Assembly: GCF_000414115.1 (NCBI RefSeq)
Contig: NZ_AOPZ01000119.1
Span: 1-36,653, forward strand
Direction of reading: 5' to 3'
From: Streptomyces aurantiacus JA 4570
Lineage (GTDB): Bacteria > Actinomycetota > Actinomycetes > Streptomycetales > Streptomycetaceae
DNA: 36,653 nucleotides
How positions within the stretch are numbered: the stretch's first letter is position 1; the number at the start of each line of letters is the position of its first letter. The position numbers and the translations under genes are program-made. The notes under the pieces are model-generated. The model was given only the letters and a program-made list of their open reading frames with translations. It searched no databases and was not told the DNA's origin. Below are positions 7,063 through 15,311 of this stretch, in pieces.

Positions 7063-8619
7063 GTGACAACCTCTCAATTAACTCAAGATCAAAACCCTGG
7101 AGCGGCCCGACGGGAAGGGCGCCCGGGTGTGGCGCTCACCATCATCGCCGCCTGCCAACTCATGGTGGTACTGGACGCGACGATTGTGAACATCGCGCTC
7201 CCGCACATTCAGGACGCGCTCAAGTTCTCCACTACGGACCTCACTTGGGTCGTGAGTGCGTACACCCTCACCTTCGGCGGCCTGCTGCTTCTCGGCGGCC
7301 GCGCCGGTGACATCCTGGGCCGCCGCCGGGTCTTCATGTTCGGCATCCTGCTCTTCACGCTCGCCTCGCTGCTCGGCGGATTCGCCCAGGAACCCTGGCA
7401 GTTGCTCGCGGCGCGTGCCCTCCAGGGCGTCGGTGGCGCGATCGCGTCGCCCACATCGCTGGCCCTGATCACGACCACGTTCCCCGAGGGGCCCGAGCGG
7501 AACCGCGCGTTCGGTGTCTTCGCGGCCGTCTCCGCGGGCGGCGGCGCGATCGGCCTGCTGGCGGGCGGCATGCTCACCGAGTGGCTGGACTGGCGCTGGG
7601 TGCTGTTCGTGAACGTACCCATCGGCGTGCTGATCGCCGTCCTCACTCCGCTCTACATCAGCGAGTCCGAGCGCCATCCGGGCCGCTTCGACTTCGTGGG
7701 CGCGCTGACCTCGACAGCCGGCATGGCCTCGCTGGTCTACGGCTTCATCAGGGCCTCCGAGGACGGCTGGCGCGACAGCCTCACCCTCGGCTCGTTCGCC
7801 GCGGCGGTCGTGCTGCTCGTGGCCTTCGTCTTCATCGAGCGCCGCGCCAAGGAGCCGATCACACCGCTGAAGATGTTCGCCGACCGCAACCGGTCGGGTA
7901 CGTACGTGATCATGCTCAGCCTCGCCGCGGCCATGTTCGGCATGTTCTTCTTCATCGTGCTCTTCGTGCAGAACGTGCTGAACTACACCCCGATCGAGGC
8001 CGGCCTCGCCTTCCTGCCCGTCACGGTCGCGATCGTGGTCGGCGCGGGTCTGTCGCAGCGCTTCCTGCCGGTTCTCGGCCCCAAGCCCTTCATGGTGACC
8101 GGCTCCGCCATCGTCGCCCTGGGCCTCGGGTGGCAGACGTTCATCACTCCGGACAGTTCGTACGCGAGCGGGGTCCTCGGTCCGATGCTCCTGTTCGGCT
8201 TCGGCATGGGCCTGAACTTCGTGACGCTGACCCTCACCGCGGTGTCCGGCGTCGCCGTGCACGAGGCGGGGGCCGCGTCGGGGCTGCTCAACGCGACCCA
8301 GCAGGTGGGCGGGTCGCTCGGCCTGTCCATCCTGACGACGGTCTTCGGCACCGCGAGCCGGGACGAGGCCAAGGAACAGGTCCCGGACTTCATGGCGAAC
8401 GCCTCCCCACAGGAGAAGGCCGCCTTCGCCAAGTCCGGCGAACTACCCGCGCCATGGGGCCACGAGGTGCTGGCCAAGGGCATCTCCACGGCCTTCATAC
8501 CGGCCGTCGCCATGGCCGTGCTCGCCCTGATCATCGCCGTACTCGTGATCCGAGTGCGCAAGAGCGACCTGGACGCCCTCGCCGGCACGGCGAGCGCGGC
8601 AGGTCCAGCGGGGGGCTGA
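7063..8619 (+). CDS. DHA2-family MFS drug efflux transporter (EmrB/QacA type)
   Basis: A 518-residue membrane protein with about 14 hydrophobic segments, the count expected for DHA2 proton-drug antiporters. Motif D1 (LDATIVNIALP) lies in the first helix at about residues 38-48, motif A (GGRAGDILGRRR) in the loop after helix 2, and the motif C region (AVSAGGGAIGLLAGGML) in helix 5. The GTG at 7063 follows GTGGGGGACC. It is divergent from a tetR gene through two operators and is followed by a strong terminator, so it is monocistronic. Substrates are probably hydrophobic or cationic drugs, but the sequence does not tell which. I see no link to export of the nearby siderophores. Confidence 0.95.
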   Translation: MTTSQLTQDQNPGAARREGRPGVALTIIAACQLMVVLDATIVNIALPHIQDALKFSTTDLTWVVSAYTLTFGGLLLLGGRAGDILGRRRVFMFGILLFTLASLLGGFAQEPWQLLAARALQGVGGAIASPTSLALITTTFPEGPERNRAFGVFAAVSAGGGAIGLLAGGMLTEWLDWRWVLFVNVPIGVLIAVLTPLYISESERHPGRFDFVGALTSTAGMASLVYGFIRASEDGWRDSLTLGSFAAAVVLLVAFVFIERRAKEPITPLKMFADRNRSGTYVIMLSLAAAMFGMFFFIVLFVQNVLNYTPIEAGLAFLPVTVAIVVGAGLSQRFLPVLGPKPFMVTGSAIVALGLGWQTFITPDSSYASGVLGPMLLFGFGMGLNFVTLTLTAVSGVAVHEAGAASGLLNATQQVGGSLGLSILTTVFGTASRDEAKEQVPDFMANASPQEKAAFAKSGELPAPWGHEVLAKGISTAFIPAVAMAVLALIIAVLVIRVRKSDLDALAGTASAAGPAGG

Positions 8620-8625
8620 CGGGGG

Positions 8626-8675
8626 ACGTGTGTGCCGGGCCGTCCACACCGGCAAGGCCGGCCCGGCACACACGT
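8626..8675 (+). terminator. Strong hairpin terminator after the efflux pump
   Basis: A perfect 17-bp stem joins ACGTGTGTGCCGGGCCG (8626-8642) and its complement at 8659-8675 around a 16-base loop. It starts 7 bases after the pump stop codon. It may also serve the convergent minus-strand operon ending at 8777. Confidence 0.88.
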
Positions 8676-8741
8676 GGCCACCGTCACCACCACTCAGGGG
8701 CGCCCACGCCGTCTCGCGATCGGGCCGCCGCTCAGGCCACG

Positions 8742-8777
8742 CAGGCCACTCAACCCGCTCAGGCCACTCAGCCCGCT
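8742..8777. repeat. 18-bp direct repeat, two units, abutting the stop of the ADP-ribosylglycohydrolase gene
   Basis: CAGGCCACTCAACCCGCT at 8742-8759 is followed by CAGGCCACTCAGCCCGCT at 8760-8777, one mismatch apart. Partial copies of the first bases flank both sides (8733 and 8778). The array ends on the stop codon of the 8777 gene. Confidence 0.75.
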
Positions 8778-9685
8778 CAGGCCGAGGCCACCGGCACCCA
8801 GTCCGGCAGCGGCTCGGTCCGCTCCAGCCACGCGGCCGGTGGCACCCCCTCGGCCCCGGCGGCCACGACCCCGCCCACGATCGCGCAGGTGGTGTCCATG
8901 TCACCGCCCACCCGCACGGTGTCCCAGAAGGCCCGTTCGTACGCACCGAGCGCGCGAGCCGCCGACCACAGCGCGAACGGCACCGTGTCGTGCGCCGTCG
9001 TCCGGCGCCCGCACCCCAGCACGGCGGCCACCGTCCCGGCGTCGTCGTAGTCGAGCATGTCCCGCGCCCGCCGCAGCCCTGCACCCACGGCACTGCGCGG
9101 CACCAGGTCGATGACACCGTCGAGCAGCGTCTTGGGAGCCGGCGGCCCCGCGGGGTCGGCCGCCAGCGCCGCCGCGGCGGCCACCGCCATCGCGCCCACC
9201 ACGGCCTCGCGGTGCTGGTGCGTCGGGTAGGCCGAGATCTCCGCCTGGTGGGTCGCCTGCTCCGGGTCGTCGGCGTACCAGGCGCCGAGCGGAGCGATCC
9301 GCATGGACGCGCCGTTCCCCCAGGACCCCTGCCCCTTGAACAGGGCGGAGGCCAGCTCCCGCCAGTCCCCACCGTCACGGATCCGACCGAGCAACTGGTT
9401 CACGGCGGGGCCGTAGCCCCGGTCGGCGTGGTGGTGCTCGGCGAAGGAGGCGGCCAGGGCGTCCTGGTCGATCCTGCCGTGCGCGGCGAGGACAGACAGG
9501 ACGGAGCAGGCCATCTCGGTGTCGTCGGTCCAGGGCCAGGGCCCCTCGGGCAGCTCGCGCCGCTTCAGCAGCGGGTAGTGCGCGGGCGTGAAGAACTGGG
9601 AGCCCAGCGCGTCTCCCACCGCGAGACCACGCAGGCTGGCGAGGGCGCGGTCAAGGCGCCGTACGGAGAAGAGGTCAGCGGTCAT
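8777..9685 (-). CDS. ADP-ribosylglycohydrolase family protein
   Basis: A 302-residue protein of the ADP-ribosyl-(dinitrogen reductase) hydrolase/ARH family, which removes ADP-ribose from proteins or nucleic acids or acts on related glycosides. The signature GLAVGDALGSQF is at residues 20-31 and the first metal-binding block WTDDTEM at 52-58. The C-terminal metal block VGGDMDTTCAIVGGVVAA near residues 257-275 completes the dinuclear Mg site. The start ATG lies 12 bases after the stop of the histidine phosphatase gene, so the two are probably translated from one mRNA. The target is not identifiable from the sequence. Confidence 0.93.
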   Translation of the reverse strand: MTADLFSVRRLDRALASLRGLAVGDALGSQFFTPAHYPLLKRRELPEGPWPWTDDTEMACSVLSVLAAHGRIDQDALAASFAEHHHADRGYGPAVNQLLGRIRDGGDWRELASALFKGQGSWGNGASMRIAPLGAWYADDPEQATHQAEISAYPTHQHREAVVGAMAVAAAAALAADPAGPPAPKTLLDGVIDLVPRSAVGAGLRRARDMLDYDDAGTVAAVLGCGRRTTAHDTVPFALWSAARALGAYERAFWDTVRVGGDMDTTCAIVGGVVAAGAEGVPPAAWLERTEPLPDWVPVASA

Positions 9686-9697
9686 CGCCCTGTCACT

Positions 9698-10357
9698 CTA
9701 TCCGGTGATGCCGTACGGCTCCGGCTCACGCCAGCGTTCAAACGGCCGGTCGAGTGCGTACTTGCCGTCCTCGCCGAGCAGCAGCGCCCGCGACTCGCCG
9801 TTGCCCGGGTTGGACAGCGACTCGAACTCCGCCACCGACCAGTGGAACCAGCGCATACAGAACAGCCGCATGGTCAGCCCATGGGTGACGAGCAGGACGT
9901 TCGGAGGATGATCGGGGGCCTCGAAGCTGCGGTAGAGGCTTTCCAGGAAGGCGCCGACGCGGTCGTAGACATCGGCACCGGACTCGCCCTGGGCGAAGCG
10001 GTAGAAGAAGTGCCCGTAGGCGTCGCGGTACGCCTTCTGCAGCCTGACGTCGTCCCGGTCCTGCCAGTTCCCCCAGTCCTGCTCCCGCAGCCGCGGCTCC
10101 TCCCGCACCCGCACCAGTTCGGGGTCGAGCCGCAACGCCTGGAACGTCTCGTGGGTGCGGCGGTACGGCGAGACGTACACGCTCACCCGCTCCCGGCCGA
10201 ACAGCTCCCGCATCTCCTTCCCGGTCTCCTCGGCCTGGAGCCGGCCCGTCTCGGTGAGGGCCAGCGCGTGGTCGGGCTCGCGTTCGTACACGGTGTCGTC
10301 GGCGTTGCCTGCCGACTCGCCGTGCCGGACGAGAACGATGCGCCGCGGTCGTGCCAT
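9698..10357 (-). CDS. Histidine phosphatase (phosphoglycerate mutase-like) family protein
   Basis: A 219-residue enzyme of the branch 1 histidine phosphatase superfamily. The phospho-acceptor motif LVRHGES is at residues 9-15, with His12 as nucleophile. The second catalytic region is VSPYRRTHET (about 62-71), with the acid/base Glu in REQDWGNW and the second catalytic His in VTHG (about 157-160). Such proteins dephosphorylate small molecules or act as cofactor-dependent mutases; the specific substrate cannot be told. It is 34 bases downstream of the ABC-F gene and 12 bases upstream of the ADP-ribosylglycohydrolase gene. Confidence 0.93.
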   Translation of the reverse strand: MARPRRIVLVRHGESAGNADDTVYEREPDHALALTETGRLQAEETGKEMRELFGRERVSVYVSPYRRTHETFQALRLDPELVRVREEPRLREQDWGNWQDRDDVRLQKAYRDAYGHFFYRFAQGESGADVYDRVGAFLESLYRSFEAPDHPPNVLLVTHGLTMRLFCMRWFHWSVAEFESLSNPGNGESRALLLGEDGKYALDRPFERWREPEPYGITG

Positions 10358-10391
10358 GGGTCGACCCTAGATCGGCTGCTCCCCGAGCGGC

Positions 10392-12002
10392 TCAGCCGGG
10401 TAGCCGCCCCGACTCCATCCGGCGTATGCGCCCGGTGAAACGGCGGCGCAGGAGGCGGTCGTGGGAGACGACCACGAGGGCGCCCGTCCACCGGTCGAGG
10501 GCCTCCTCCAGTTCCTCCACGAGGGCGAGGGCCAGGTGGTTGGCCGGTTCGTCGAGCAGGAGCAGGTCCGCGGGTCTGGCGAGCAGCCGTGCGAGGGCGA
10601 GCCTTCTGCGCTGCCCCGCGGAGAGCGAACCGACGGGCACGTGCAGGTCCCGGGAGCGGAACAGGCCGTAGGACAGGAGCAGTTCGGCCTGTTCGTCCTC
10701 GGTGAGCGGCAGGCCCTTCCCGAACGTGGCGAGCACGCGCTCGGCGGGGCGTCGTACCGGTATCTCCTGGGCGAGGTACCCGATGCGTCCTCGGCGGACG
10801 ACCGAGCCCTCGTCCGGTTCGACGACGCCCGCCATGGTCCGCAGCAGGGTGGATTTGCCGGCGCCGTTGTCTCCGTGGACGAGGAGCCGCTCGCCCGCCG
10901 AGACCGTGAGCTCCTGGACGCGCAGCCGGTCCCCGACCCGCACGTCCCGCAGCGCCACCAGGTCTCCCTCGACGGCTCCGGCCATCGGCCGCGCGGCGAA
11001 GCGCAGTGGCTCCGGCGGTCTGGGCACGGGGTGCTCGCGCAGTCGGCGCAGCCTCTCCTGGGCGTTGCGCACGCGCCCCGCGACGGATGCCTGGACCCTG
11101 CCTCCCGCGCGGTCGTACGCCATTTTGTTGTTGTCCTTCATGCCCCGGCCACCGGCCACCGCGTGGGCCGTGGTCGCCGAGAACTCCTCGAGCCGTCGCG
11201 TCTCCTCGCACCATTCCGCGTAGGACTGCTCCCAGCGCCGCCGGGCCGCCGCGCGCTCGGCGAGCAGGCCCTGATAGCCGTCCCCGTACCGCACGACGGT
11301 GCGGCGGGCTTCGTCCACTTCGAGGATCGCGGTGGCCACGCGCTCCAGGAAGGTCCGGTCGTGCGAGACCGCTATAACCGTGCCGGGATGGGCCAGCAGA
11401 GCGGTCTCCAGCCAGTCGAGCGCGTCCTCGTCGAGATGGTTGGTCGGCTCGTCCAGGAACATGACTTCCGGGGAGGCGGCGATCAGGCAGGCGAGGCCGA
11501 GGCGTGCCTGCTCGCCGCCGGACAGGCTGCCGAGCACCCGCGCGCGGTCCATGTGCCCGAGCCCGAGACCGTGCACGGCCTTGTCGACGCGCGCGTCCGC
11601 CTCGTACCCACCGCGCAGTTCGAAGGCCGTGAGCAGATCGCCGTATTCCCTCAGCGCCGGCTCGGATGCCGTGCCGAGGCCGGCCTCCAGCTGCCGCAAC
11701 CGCCGCTCCATGGAGCGCAGTTCGGACAGGGCCGCGTCGATGGCGTCCCCCACACTGCGGTCCGCCGGCAACTGCGGTGTCTGCGCGAGGAACCCTGCAC
11801 CTTCTTCCGCGACGCTGACCACCTCACCAACGTCCGGCCGGTCGCGCCCGGCCAGCAGGTGCAGGAGCGTCGACTTCCCCGCGCCGTTCTCCCCCACGAC
11901 CCCGACGCGCTCGCCCGGGCGGACGGTGAAGGAGACGTCGTCGAACAGGAGGCGTTCGCCTCGTGCCTTCGTCACGCCACGTACCGAGATTTGAGTAGGC
12001 AT
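10392..12002 (-). CDS. ABC-F family ATPase, antibiotic-resistance (ribosomal protection) type
   Basis: A soluble protein of about 536 residues with two ABC ATPase domains and no membrane segments. Walker A motifs are GENGAGKST (38-46) and GDNGAGKST in the second half; signature motifs are LSGGEQ and LSAGQR, and Walker B regions are MFLDEPTNHLD and LLLLDEPANHL. The linker, including KDNNKMAYDRAGGRVQASV and then a basic helix, resembles streptomycete self-resistance ABC-F proteins such as OleB, TlrC and VarM, which displace ribosome-targeting antibiotics. I set the start at the ATG at 12002 (MPTQISVRG) after GGGGGTG. A short inverted repeat (12038-12054) in the leader could be an attenuator, as known for other members. 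It is divergent from a tetR gene. Confidence 0.92.
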   Translation of the reverse strand: MPTQISVRGVTKARGERLLFDDVSFTVRPGERVGVVGENGAGKSTLLHLLAGRDRPDVGEVVSVAEEGAGFLAQTPQLPADRSVGDAIDAALSELRSMERRLRQLEAGLGTASEPALREYGDLLTAFELRGGYEADARVDKAVHGLGLGHMDRARVLGSLSGGEQARLGLACLIAASPEVMFLDEPTNHLDEDALDWLETALLAHPGTVIAVSHDRTFLERVATAILEVDEARRTVVRYGDGYQGLLAERAAARRRWEQSYAEWCEETRRLEEFSATTAHAVAGGRGMKDNNKMAYDRAGGRVQASVAGRVRNAQERLRRLREHPVPRPPEPLRFAARPMAGAVEGDLVALRDVRVGDRLRVQELTVSAGERLLVHGDNGAGKSTLLRTMAGVVEPDEGSVVRRGRIGYLAQEIPVRRPAERVLATFGKGLPLTEDEQAELLLSYGLFRSRDLHVPVGSLSAGQRRRLALARLLARPADLLLLDEPANHLALALVEELEEALDRWTGALVVVSHDRLLRRRFTGRIRRMESGRLPG

Positions 12003-12066
12003 GGGCACCCCCGATTCCGTACATGCCATTCCGCACAGCGGTTCCACACACCGCGATCACGCACAC

Positions 12067-12091
12067 CGACAAGCAAACGCAACGCTTGTCG
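12067..12091. promoter_or_regulatory. Candidate TetR operator between the ABC-F and tetR genes
   Basis: CGACAAGC and GCTTGTCG form a perfect 8-bp inverted repeat with a 9-base spacer, 25 bp in total. It is the best palindrome in the divergent region and sits 64 bases upstream of the ABC-F start and about 136 bases upstream of the tetR start. Binding by the neighbouring TetR protein is an inference. Confidence 0.6.
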
Positions 12092-12227
12092 CATTACGAT
12101 GAGTGTGGCACAGTCACCCGCACTAACGCAACAGCAGTAGCGATTGAGAGTTCGTGCGGACCCAGCGCAGCCAGACCCGATGGACCGAAGGCCGGATTCG
12201 ATGGCCCGCCAGATCTGAAGGACCGAG

Positions 12228-12941
12228 ATGACGAGCAAGGTCGACAAGACCGATGAGGCCGATGAGATCGACGAGACCGGCCAGGCCGTTCCCTCCGACC
12301 AGGCCATTCCCACCCACCAGGCCATTCCCGCCGACCAGAGCCCGGCCCCCGGCACCCGCCGCCCCGGCGGCCGCACCGCCCGCACCCGGGCAGCCGTCCG
12401 CGACGCCGTGCTGAGCGGCCTGAGCGACCACGGCTACCCGGGCCTGACAGTCGAATACGTCGCCGAACACTCGGGCGTGCACAAGACCACGCTGTACCGG
12501 CGCTGGGGCGGCCTCGAGGGCCTGGTGGCCGACGCGCTCGACCTCGCCGGCGAGGACGCCTGGACGCCCCCGGACACCGGCAGCCTGGCGGGCGATCTGC
12601 GCGCTCTCGCACGCGAAGTCGTCGACGCGTTCGCCGACGAGTCGAGGGCCGCCGCGCCGACGGCGTTCATCGCCGCCTCGTTCCAGTCCTCCCGGGCGGC
12701 CGACGCCCTGCACGCCTTCTACACCGAGCGGTTCTCACGCTGCGAGACAGTGGTCGCGCGGGCCGTGGAGCGGGGCGAGACGGACCGGGACACCGACGCG
12801 GCGGCGCTGGTACGCGCCGTCTCCGCACCGCTGATGCTGCGCCTGTTCATCACGCGCGAGCCGGTCGACACGGCGCTCGCCGATCAATCCGCCGCAGCGG
12901 TGCTGGCCGCCGCGCGCGCCGGAGCGTTCACAAGGCGCTGA
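12228..12941 (+). CDS. TetR-family transcriptional regulator
   Basis: A 237-residue regulator starting at an ATG preceded by GAAGGA. The first ~40 residues are an unusual acidic, repetitive tail with three QAIP/QAVP-type units. The DNA-binding domain follows: ARTRAAVRDAVLSGLSDHGY, then LTVEYVAEHSGVHKTTLYRRWGG with the typical TetR turn and recognition helix, about residues 45-90. The C-terminal part looks like the TetR_C_11/C_16 ligand domain. It is divergent from the ABC-F ATPase gene across a 25-bp inverted repeat, so control of the ABC-F operon is likely. A weak hairpin follows it. Confidence 0.92.
   Translation: MTSKVDKTDEADEIDETGQAVPSDQAIPTHQAIPADQSPAPGTRRPGGRTARTRAAVRDAVLSGLSDHGYPGLTVEYVAEHSGVHKTTLYRRWGGLEGLVADALDLAGEDAWTPPDTGSLAGDLRALAREVVDAFADESRAAAPTAFIAASFQSSRAADALHAFYTERFSRCETVVARAVERGETDRDTDAAALVRAVSAPLMLRLFITREPVDTALADQSAAAVLAAARAGAFTRR
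12281..12334. repeat. 18-bp in-frame tandem repeat in the tetR N-terminus, three units
   Basis: CCAGGCCGTTCCCTCCGA, CCAGGCCATTCCCACCCA and CCAGGCCATTCCCGCCGA follow one another at 12281, 12299 and 12317, and a fourth partial copy begins at 12335. The repeat encodes a six-residue unit (QAIPxx) ahead of the DNA-binding domain. A 9-bp GATGAGGCC-like repeat lies just upstream (12253-12279). Confidence 0.8.
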
Positions 12942-12959
12942 TCAACGGGTTGGCCGAGA

Positions 12960-13011
12960 GGGCCCCCACACGTAGGCCGGCGCGATCCGGACAGACCGGC
13001 CGGAAGGGCCC
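12960..13011. terminator. Possible bidirectional terminator between convergent genes
   Basis: A nested inverted repeat: GGGCCC (12960-12965) with GGGCCC (13006-13011), and inside it GGCCGG (12975-12980) with CCGGCC (12996-13001). It lies between the tetR stop and the stop of the 13017 gene. The stem is interrupted, so the call is weak. Confidence 0.35.
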
Positions 13012-13016
13012 GCACC

Positions 13017-13622
13017 TCACACCGTCCAGGACGGCTCCAACTGCACGACATCCCCCGCGAGCGCCGCCACGTCCGCCTCGGTCTGCGCCCGCAGCGCGAG
13101 GCGTTCGATCCGTTCCACGCGGTACTTCCCGTGCTCGGCGGCGGACTGCCACATCGAGAGGACCAGGAACTCGTGCCCCGGGGCCTCCCCGAAGAGCCCG
13201 CGCACCATGCCGGGCGAGCCCGCCATCGCGGGGTTCCAGACCTTCTCCTGCATCAGCGCGAAGTTCTCGACCCGCGCCTCATGGACGCGACAGTGCGCCA
13301 CCCGCACCACGTCCGCGTCCGTGAAGCGCGGCTCGAAACCCGTCTTCACGTCGAAGCGGTGATCGAAGAGCTTGGCCTGGAGGTTCTTGTAGGTGCCCAC
13401 CTGCGACGCGGCGAGCCGGTCGTGCGAGCGCGCCATGAAGGAGTCGTAGAAGGCACGGCTCTCCCAGAACGCGAAGACATGGGCCACGTACGGCCGGCCA
13501 CGGCTCCATCCCCCGCCCTGTCCCCGGAACCCCGGCTCCCCCAGAAGCCCCGCCCACTTTCGCTGCGCCCGCTCGAAACCCCGGCGGTCCACCACGGTGC
13601 AGCGAATCCACTTGACCAGCAC
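13017..13622 (-). CDS. DUF4937-like (YdbC-type) protein of unknown function
   Basis: A 201-residue soluble protein starting at GTG 13622. The N-terminal half (LVKWIRCTV..., RAQRKWAGLLGEPGFRGQGGGW, FMARSHDRLA) matches my memory of the DUF4937 family, to which B. subtilis YdbC belongs, with a ferredoxin-like alpha/beta fold similar to dimeric alpha-beta-barrel proteins. The C-terminal half (VVRVAHCRVHEAR..., QEKVWNPAMAGSPGM, FLVLSMWQSAAEHGKY) looks like a second barrel of antibiotic-biosynthesis-monooxygenase type. Activity is unknown. The NAT gene ends 33 bases upstream on the same strand, so the two are probably co-transcribed. Confidence 0.82.
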   Translation of the reverse strand: MLVKWIRCTVVDRRGFERAQRKWAGLLGEPGFRGQGGGWSRGRPYVAHVFAFWESRAFYDSFMARSHDRLAASQVGTYKNLQAKLFDHRFDVKTGFEPRFTDADVVRVAHCRVHEARVENFALMQEKVWNPAMAGSPGMVRGLFGEAPGHEFLVLSMWQSAAEHGKYRVERIERLALRAQTEADVAALAGDVVQLEPSWTV

Positions 13623-13655
13623 CGCGCCATCGTACGGCGCGGCGCGTGGCCCGGG

Positions 13656-14477
13656 TCACGCTCCGGCGTAGTGCGCCCTGACAAGCTCGGTGAAGTCGTC
13701 GTCGTCGAGCTCGATGCCGAACTCCCGGGCGAGCGTCTCCCTCAACTCGCTTACAGGTACGTCGTGTTCTTCCGTGGAACCGTCGGGGTGCGTGCGGATC
13801 AGTCGCGCGCCGACCAGCCGACGGCGCACCTCGGGACCGGCCTGTTGCAGCACCGGGCGCCGGATGAAGGACGACCGGGGGTGAGTTGAGGTGTAGTGGT
13901 TCATCACTACGTAGTCGACGGGCAGACACTGGGCCGTCGTGTAGGCGTAGAGGTCGAACCAGCCGTCGGGGCCCTCCGTGCGCAGCACCCGCACGCCGTC
14001 CTCCTCGGCCGCGATGGCGTACCGCCACTCTCCTTGTCGTACGTCGACGCCTTCCCGCATGAGGATGGGTTCGAGCAGCCCGTCCGCGCCGAAGCCGACG
14101 TCGCAGTGCCACTGTTCGCCGTCCGCCTCGACGCGCAGGAGCATGTGCGTCACCGCGCGCGTGGCGGACGCTCCCGCCCTGACCCGGGCGCCACGTCCAC
14201 TGACGGCGAAGCCGACGCGCTCCAGGGCCGCGGCGAACAGGAGGTTCTGTTCGTAGCAGTAGCCCCCGCGCCGTCTGCGGACCATCTTGTCCTGCAGTGC
14301 CGCCAGTTCCAGCGGAACCGGGCGGCCGAGCATGACCTCCAGGTTCTCGAAGGGGATCGAGGCAACATGAGCCCGGTGGAGCGCGCGCAGCGTCTCCAGG
14401 TCGGGCTTCACCTCGCCGTCGTACCCGATCCTCGCCAAGTAGGCATCGACGTCCAGTTCTTCCCCGTTCCATGTCAT
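13656..14477 (-). CDS. Arylamine N-acetyltransferase (NAT family)
   Basis: A 273-residue cytosolic enzyme that transfers acetyl from acetyl-CoA to arylamines or hydrazines, or that may act as an amide synthase. The start is the ATG at 14477 (MTWNGEELDVDAYL). The Cys-His-Asp triad is complete: Cys74 in RGGYCYEQN, His111 in THMLL and Asp126 in CDVGFG. SIPFENLEVMLGRPV at about residues 40-54 is the conserved NAT segment before the Cys. The length is typical for bacterial NATs. It lies upstream of the DUF4937-like gene and is divergent from terD. No polyketide genes are present nearby, so a detoxification role is more likely than amide synthesis. Confidence 0.95.
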   Translation of the reverse strand: MTWNGEELDVDAYLARIGYDGEVKPDLETLRALHRAHVASIPFENLEVMLGRPVPLELAALQDKMVRRRRGGYCYEQNLLFAAALERVGFAVSGRGARVRAGASATRAVTHMLLRVEADGEQWHCDVGFGADGLLEPILMREGVDVRQGEWRYAIAAEEDGVRVLRTEGPDGWFDLYAYTTAQCLPVDYVVMNHYTSTHPRSSFIRRPVLQQAGPEVRRRLVGARLIRTHPDGSTEEHDVPVSELRETLAREFGIELDDDDFTELVRAHYAGA

Positions 14478-14684
14478 GGGCACAATGATCGCTGCCGTCG
14501 CGCGGGGCGCAAAGCTGGACGGCGCGAGCCGGCGCCCTCGGGCCCGCGTCGCAGCGATCCGCAGGGTTCGTGGCACCGATGTCAGCGGCAAGCCGTAGCG
14601 TGGTCGTAGCGCTGCACAACGCACGGTCGCAGCACGGAACAGCGCACAGAGACCGACAACGCACAAATCCCGAGGGGGAGTTCG

Positions 14685-15212
14685 GTGAGCAACATCAGGA
14701 AGGGGCTCAAGAAGGTCGAGGTCGGGCTGAAGTGGGACCCGAGCCCCATGGGGGCGTCTCCCCACGACCTGGACATAGTGGCCGCGACGTACACCGCCGA
14801 CGACCCCGAGGGCCGTCCGGCCTACCTCGTGCACTTCGACAGCCGCTCCCCCGACGGCACCATCACGCTCAGCAGGGACAGCAGGACGGGCCAGGGCTTC
14901 GGCTACGACGAGGTCATGGTCCTGGAGCTGGAGCGGCTCTCCGAGCGGTACACGCGCGTGCTGGTCGGCGTGGCCATCCAGCAGCCCCCGGAGGGGCGGG
15001 TCTTCGGCGAGGTCGCGAACACCTCGGTGCGCGTCCGGGAGGCGTACACCGATCTCGCGGAGCACGACTTCGCCGAGGTCTCCGGATGCACGGCGGCCGT
15101 GATCGGCGAGTTCTCCCGGGATCCGGACGGCCACTGGGCGTTCCGCGAGCTGCTCCGCGGCTTCGACACGGACCTGGCGGCCTTCGCCGCCGAGATGGGC
15201 ACGGCGCGCTGA
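14685..15212 (+). CDS. TerD-family (tellurium resistance/stress) protein
   Basis: A 175-residue protein of the TerD/TerE/CABP family of Ca2+-binding stress proteins. The GTG at 14685 is preceded by GAGGGGGAG. Family features are the N-terminal KKVEVGLKWDPSP, the acidic DLDIVAATYTADD and the central FDSRSPDGTITLSRDSRTGQGFGYDEVM, with the DG and D-E positions that bind Ca2+ in TerD. The segment ELERLSERYTRVLVGVAIQQ matches the TerD core strand. The function in Streptomyces is unclear; family members affect development and stress resistance. It is a single gene divergent from NAT and closed by a very strong terminator. Confidence 0.92.
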   Translation: MSNIRKGLKKVEVGLKWDPSPMGASPHDLDIVAATYTADDPEGRPAYLVHFDSRSPDGTITLSRDSRTGQGFGYDEVMVLELERLSERYTRVLVGVAIQQPPEGRVFGEVANTSVRVREAYTDLAEHDFAEVSGCTAAVIGEFSRDPDGHWAFRELLRGFDTDLAAFAAEMGTAR

Positions 15213-15252
15213 GCGGCCCGTGATCGCGAACGGCGAAGGCCGCACCGCGAAC

Positions 15253-15295
15253 GGTGAGGGGCGGCGGGGCCGTCCTGGCCCCGCCGCCCCTCACC
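15253..15295. terminator. Very strong bidirectional terminator
   Basis: GGTGAGGGGCGGCGGGGCC (15253-15271) pairs perfectly with 15277-15295 around a 5-base loop, giving a 19-bp stem. It lies between convergent terD (stop 15212) and nrdJ (stop 15312). Confidence 0.93.
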
Positions 15296-15311
15296 TCACG
15301 GCGTCAGACGC

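Noticed and set aside
7063..8619. MFS pump as the siderophore exporter
   Set aside because: It is more than 5 kb from either siderophore locus, has its own TetR operators and terminator, and lacks an iron box.
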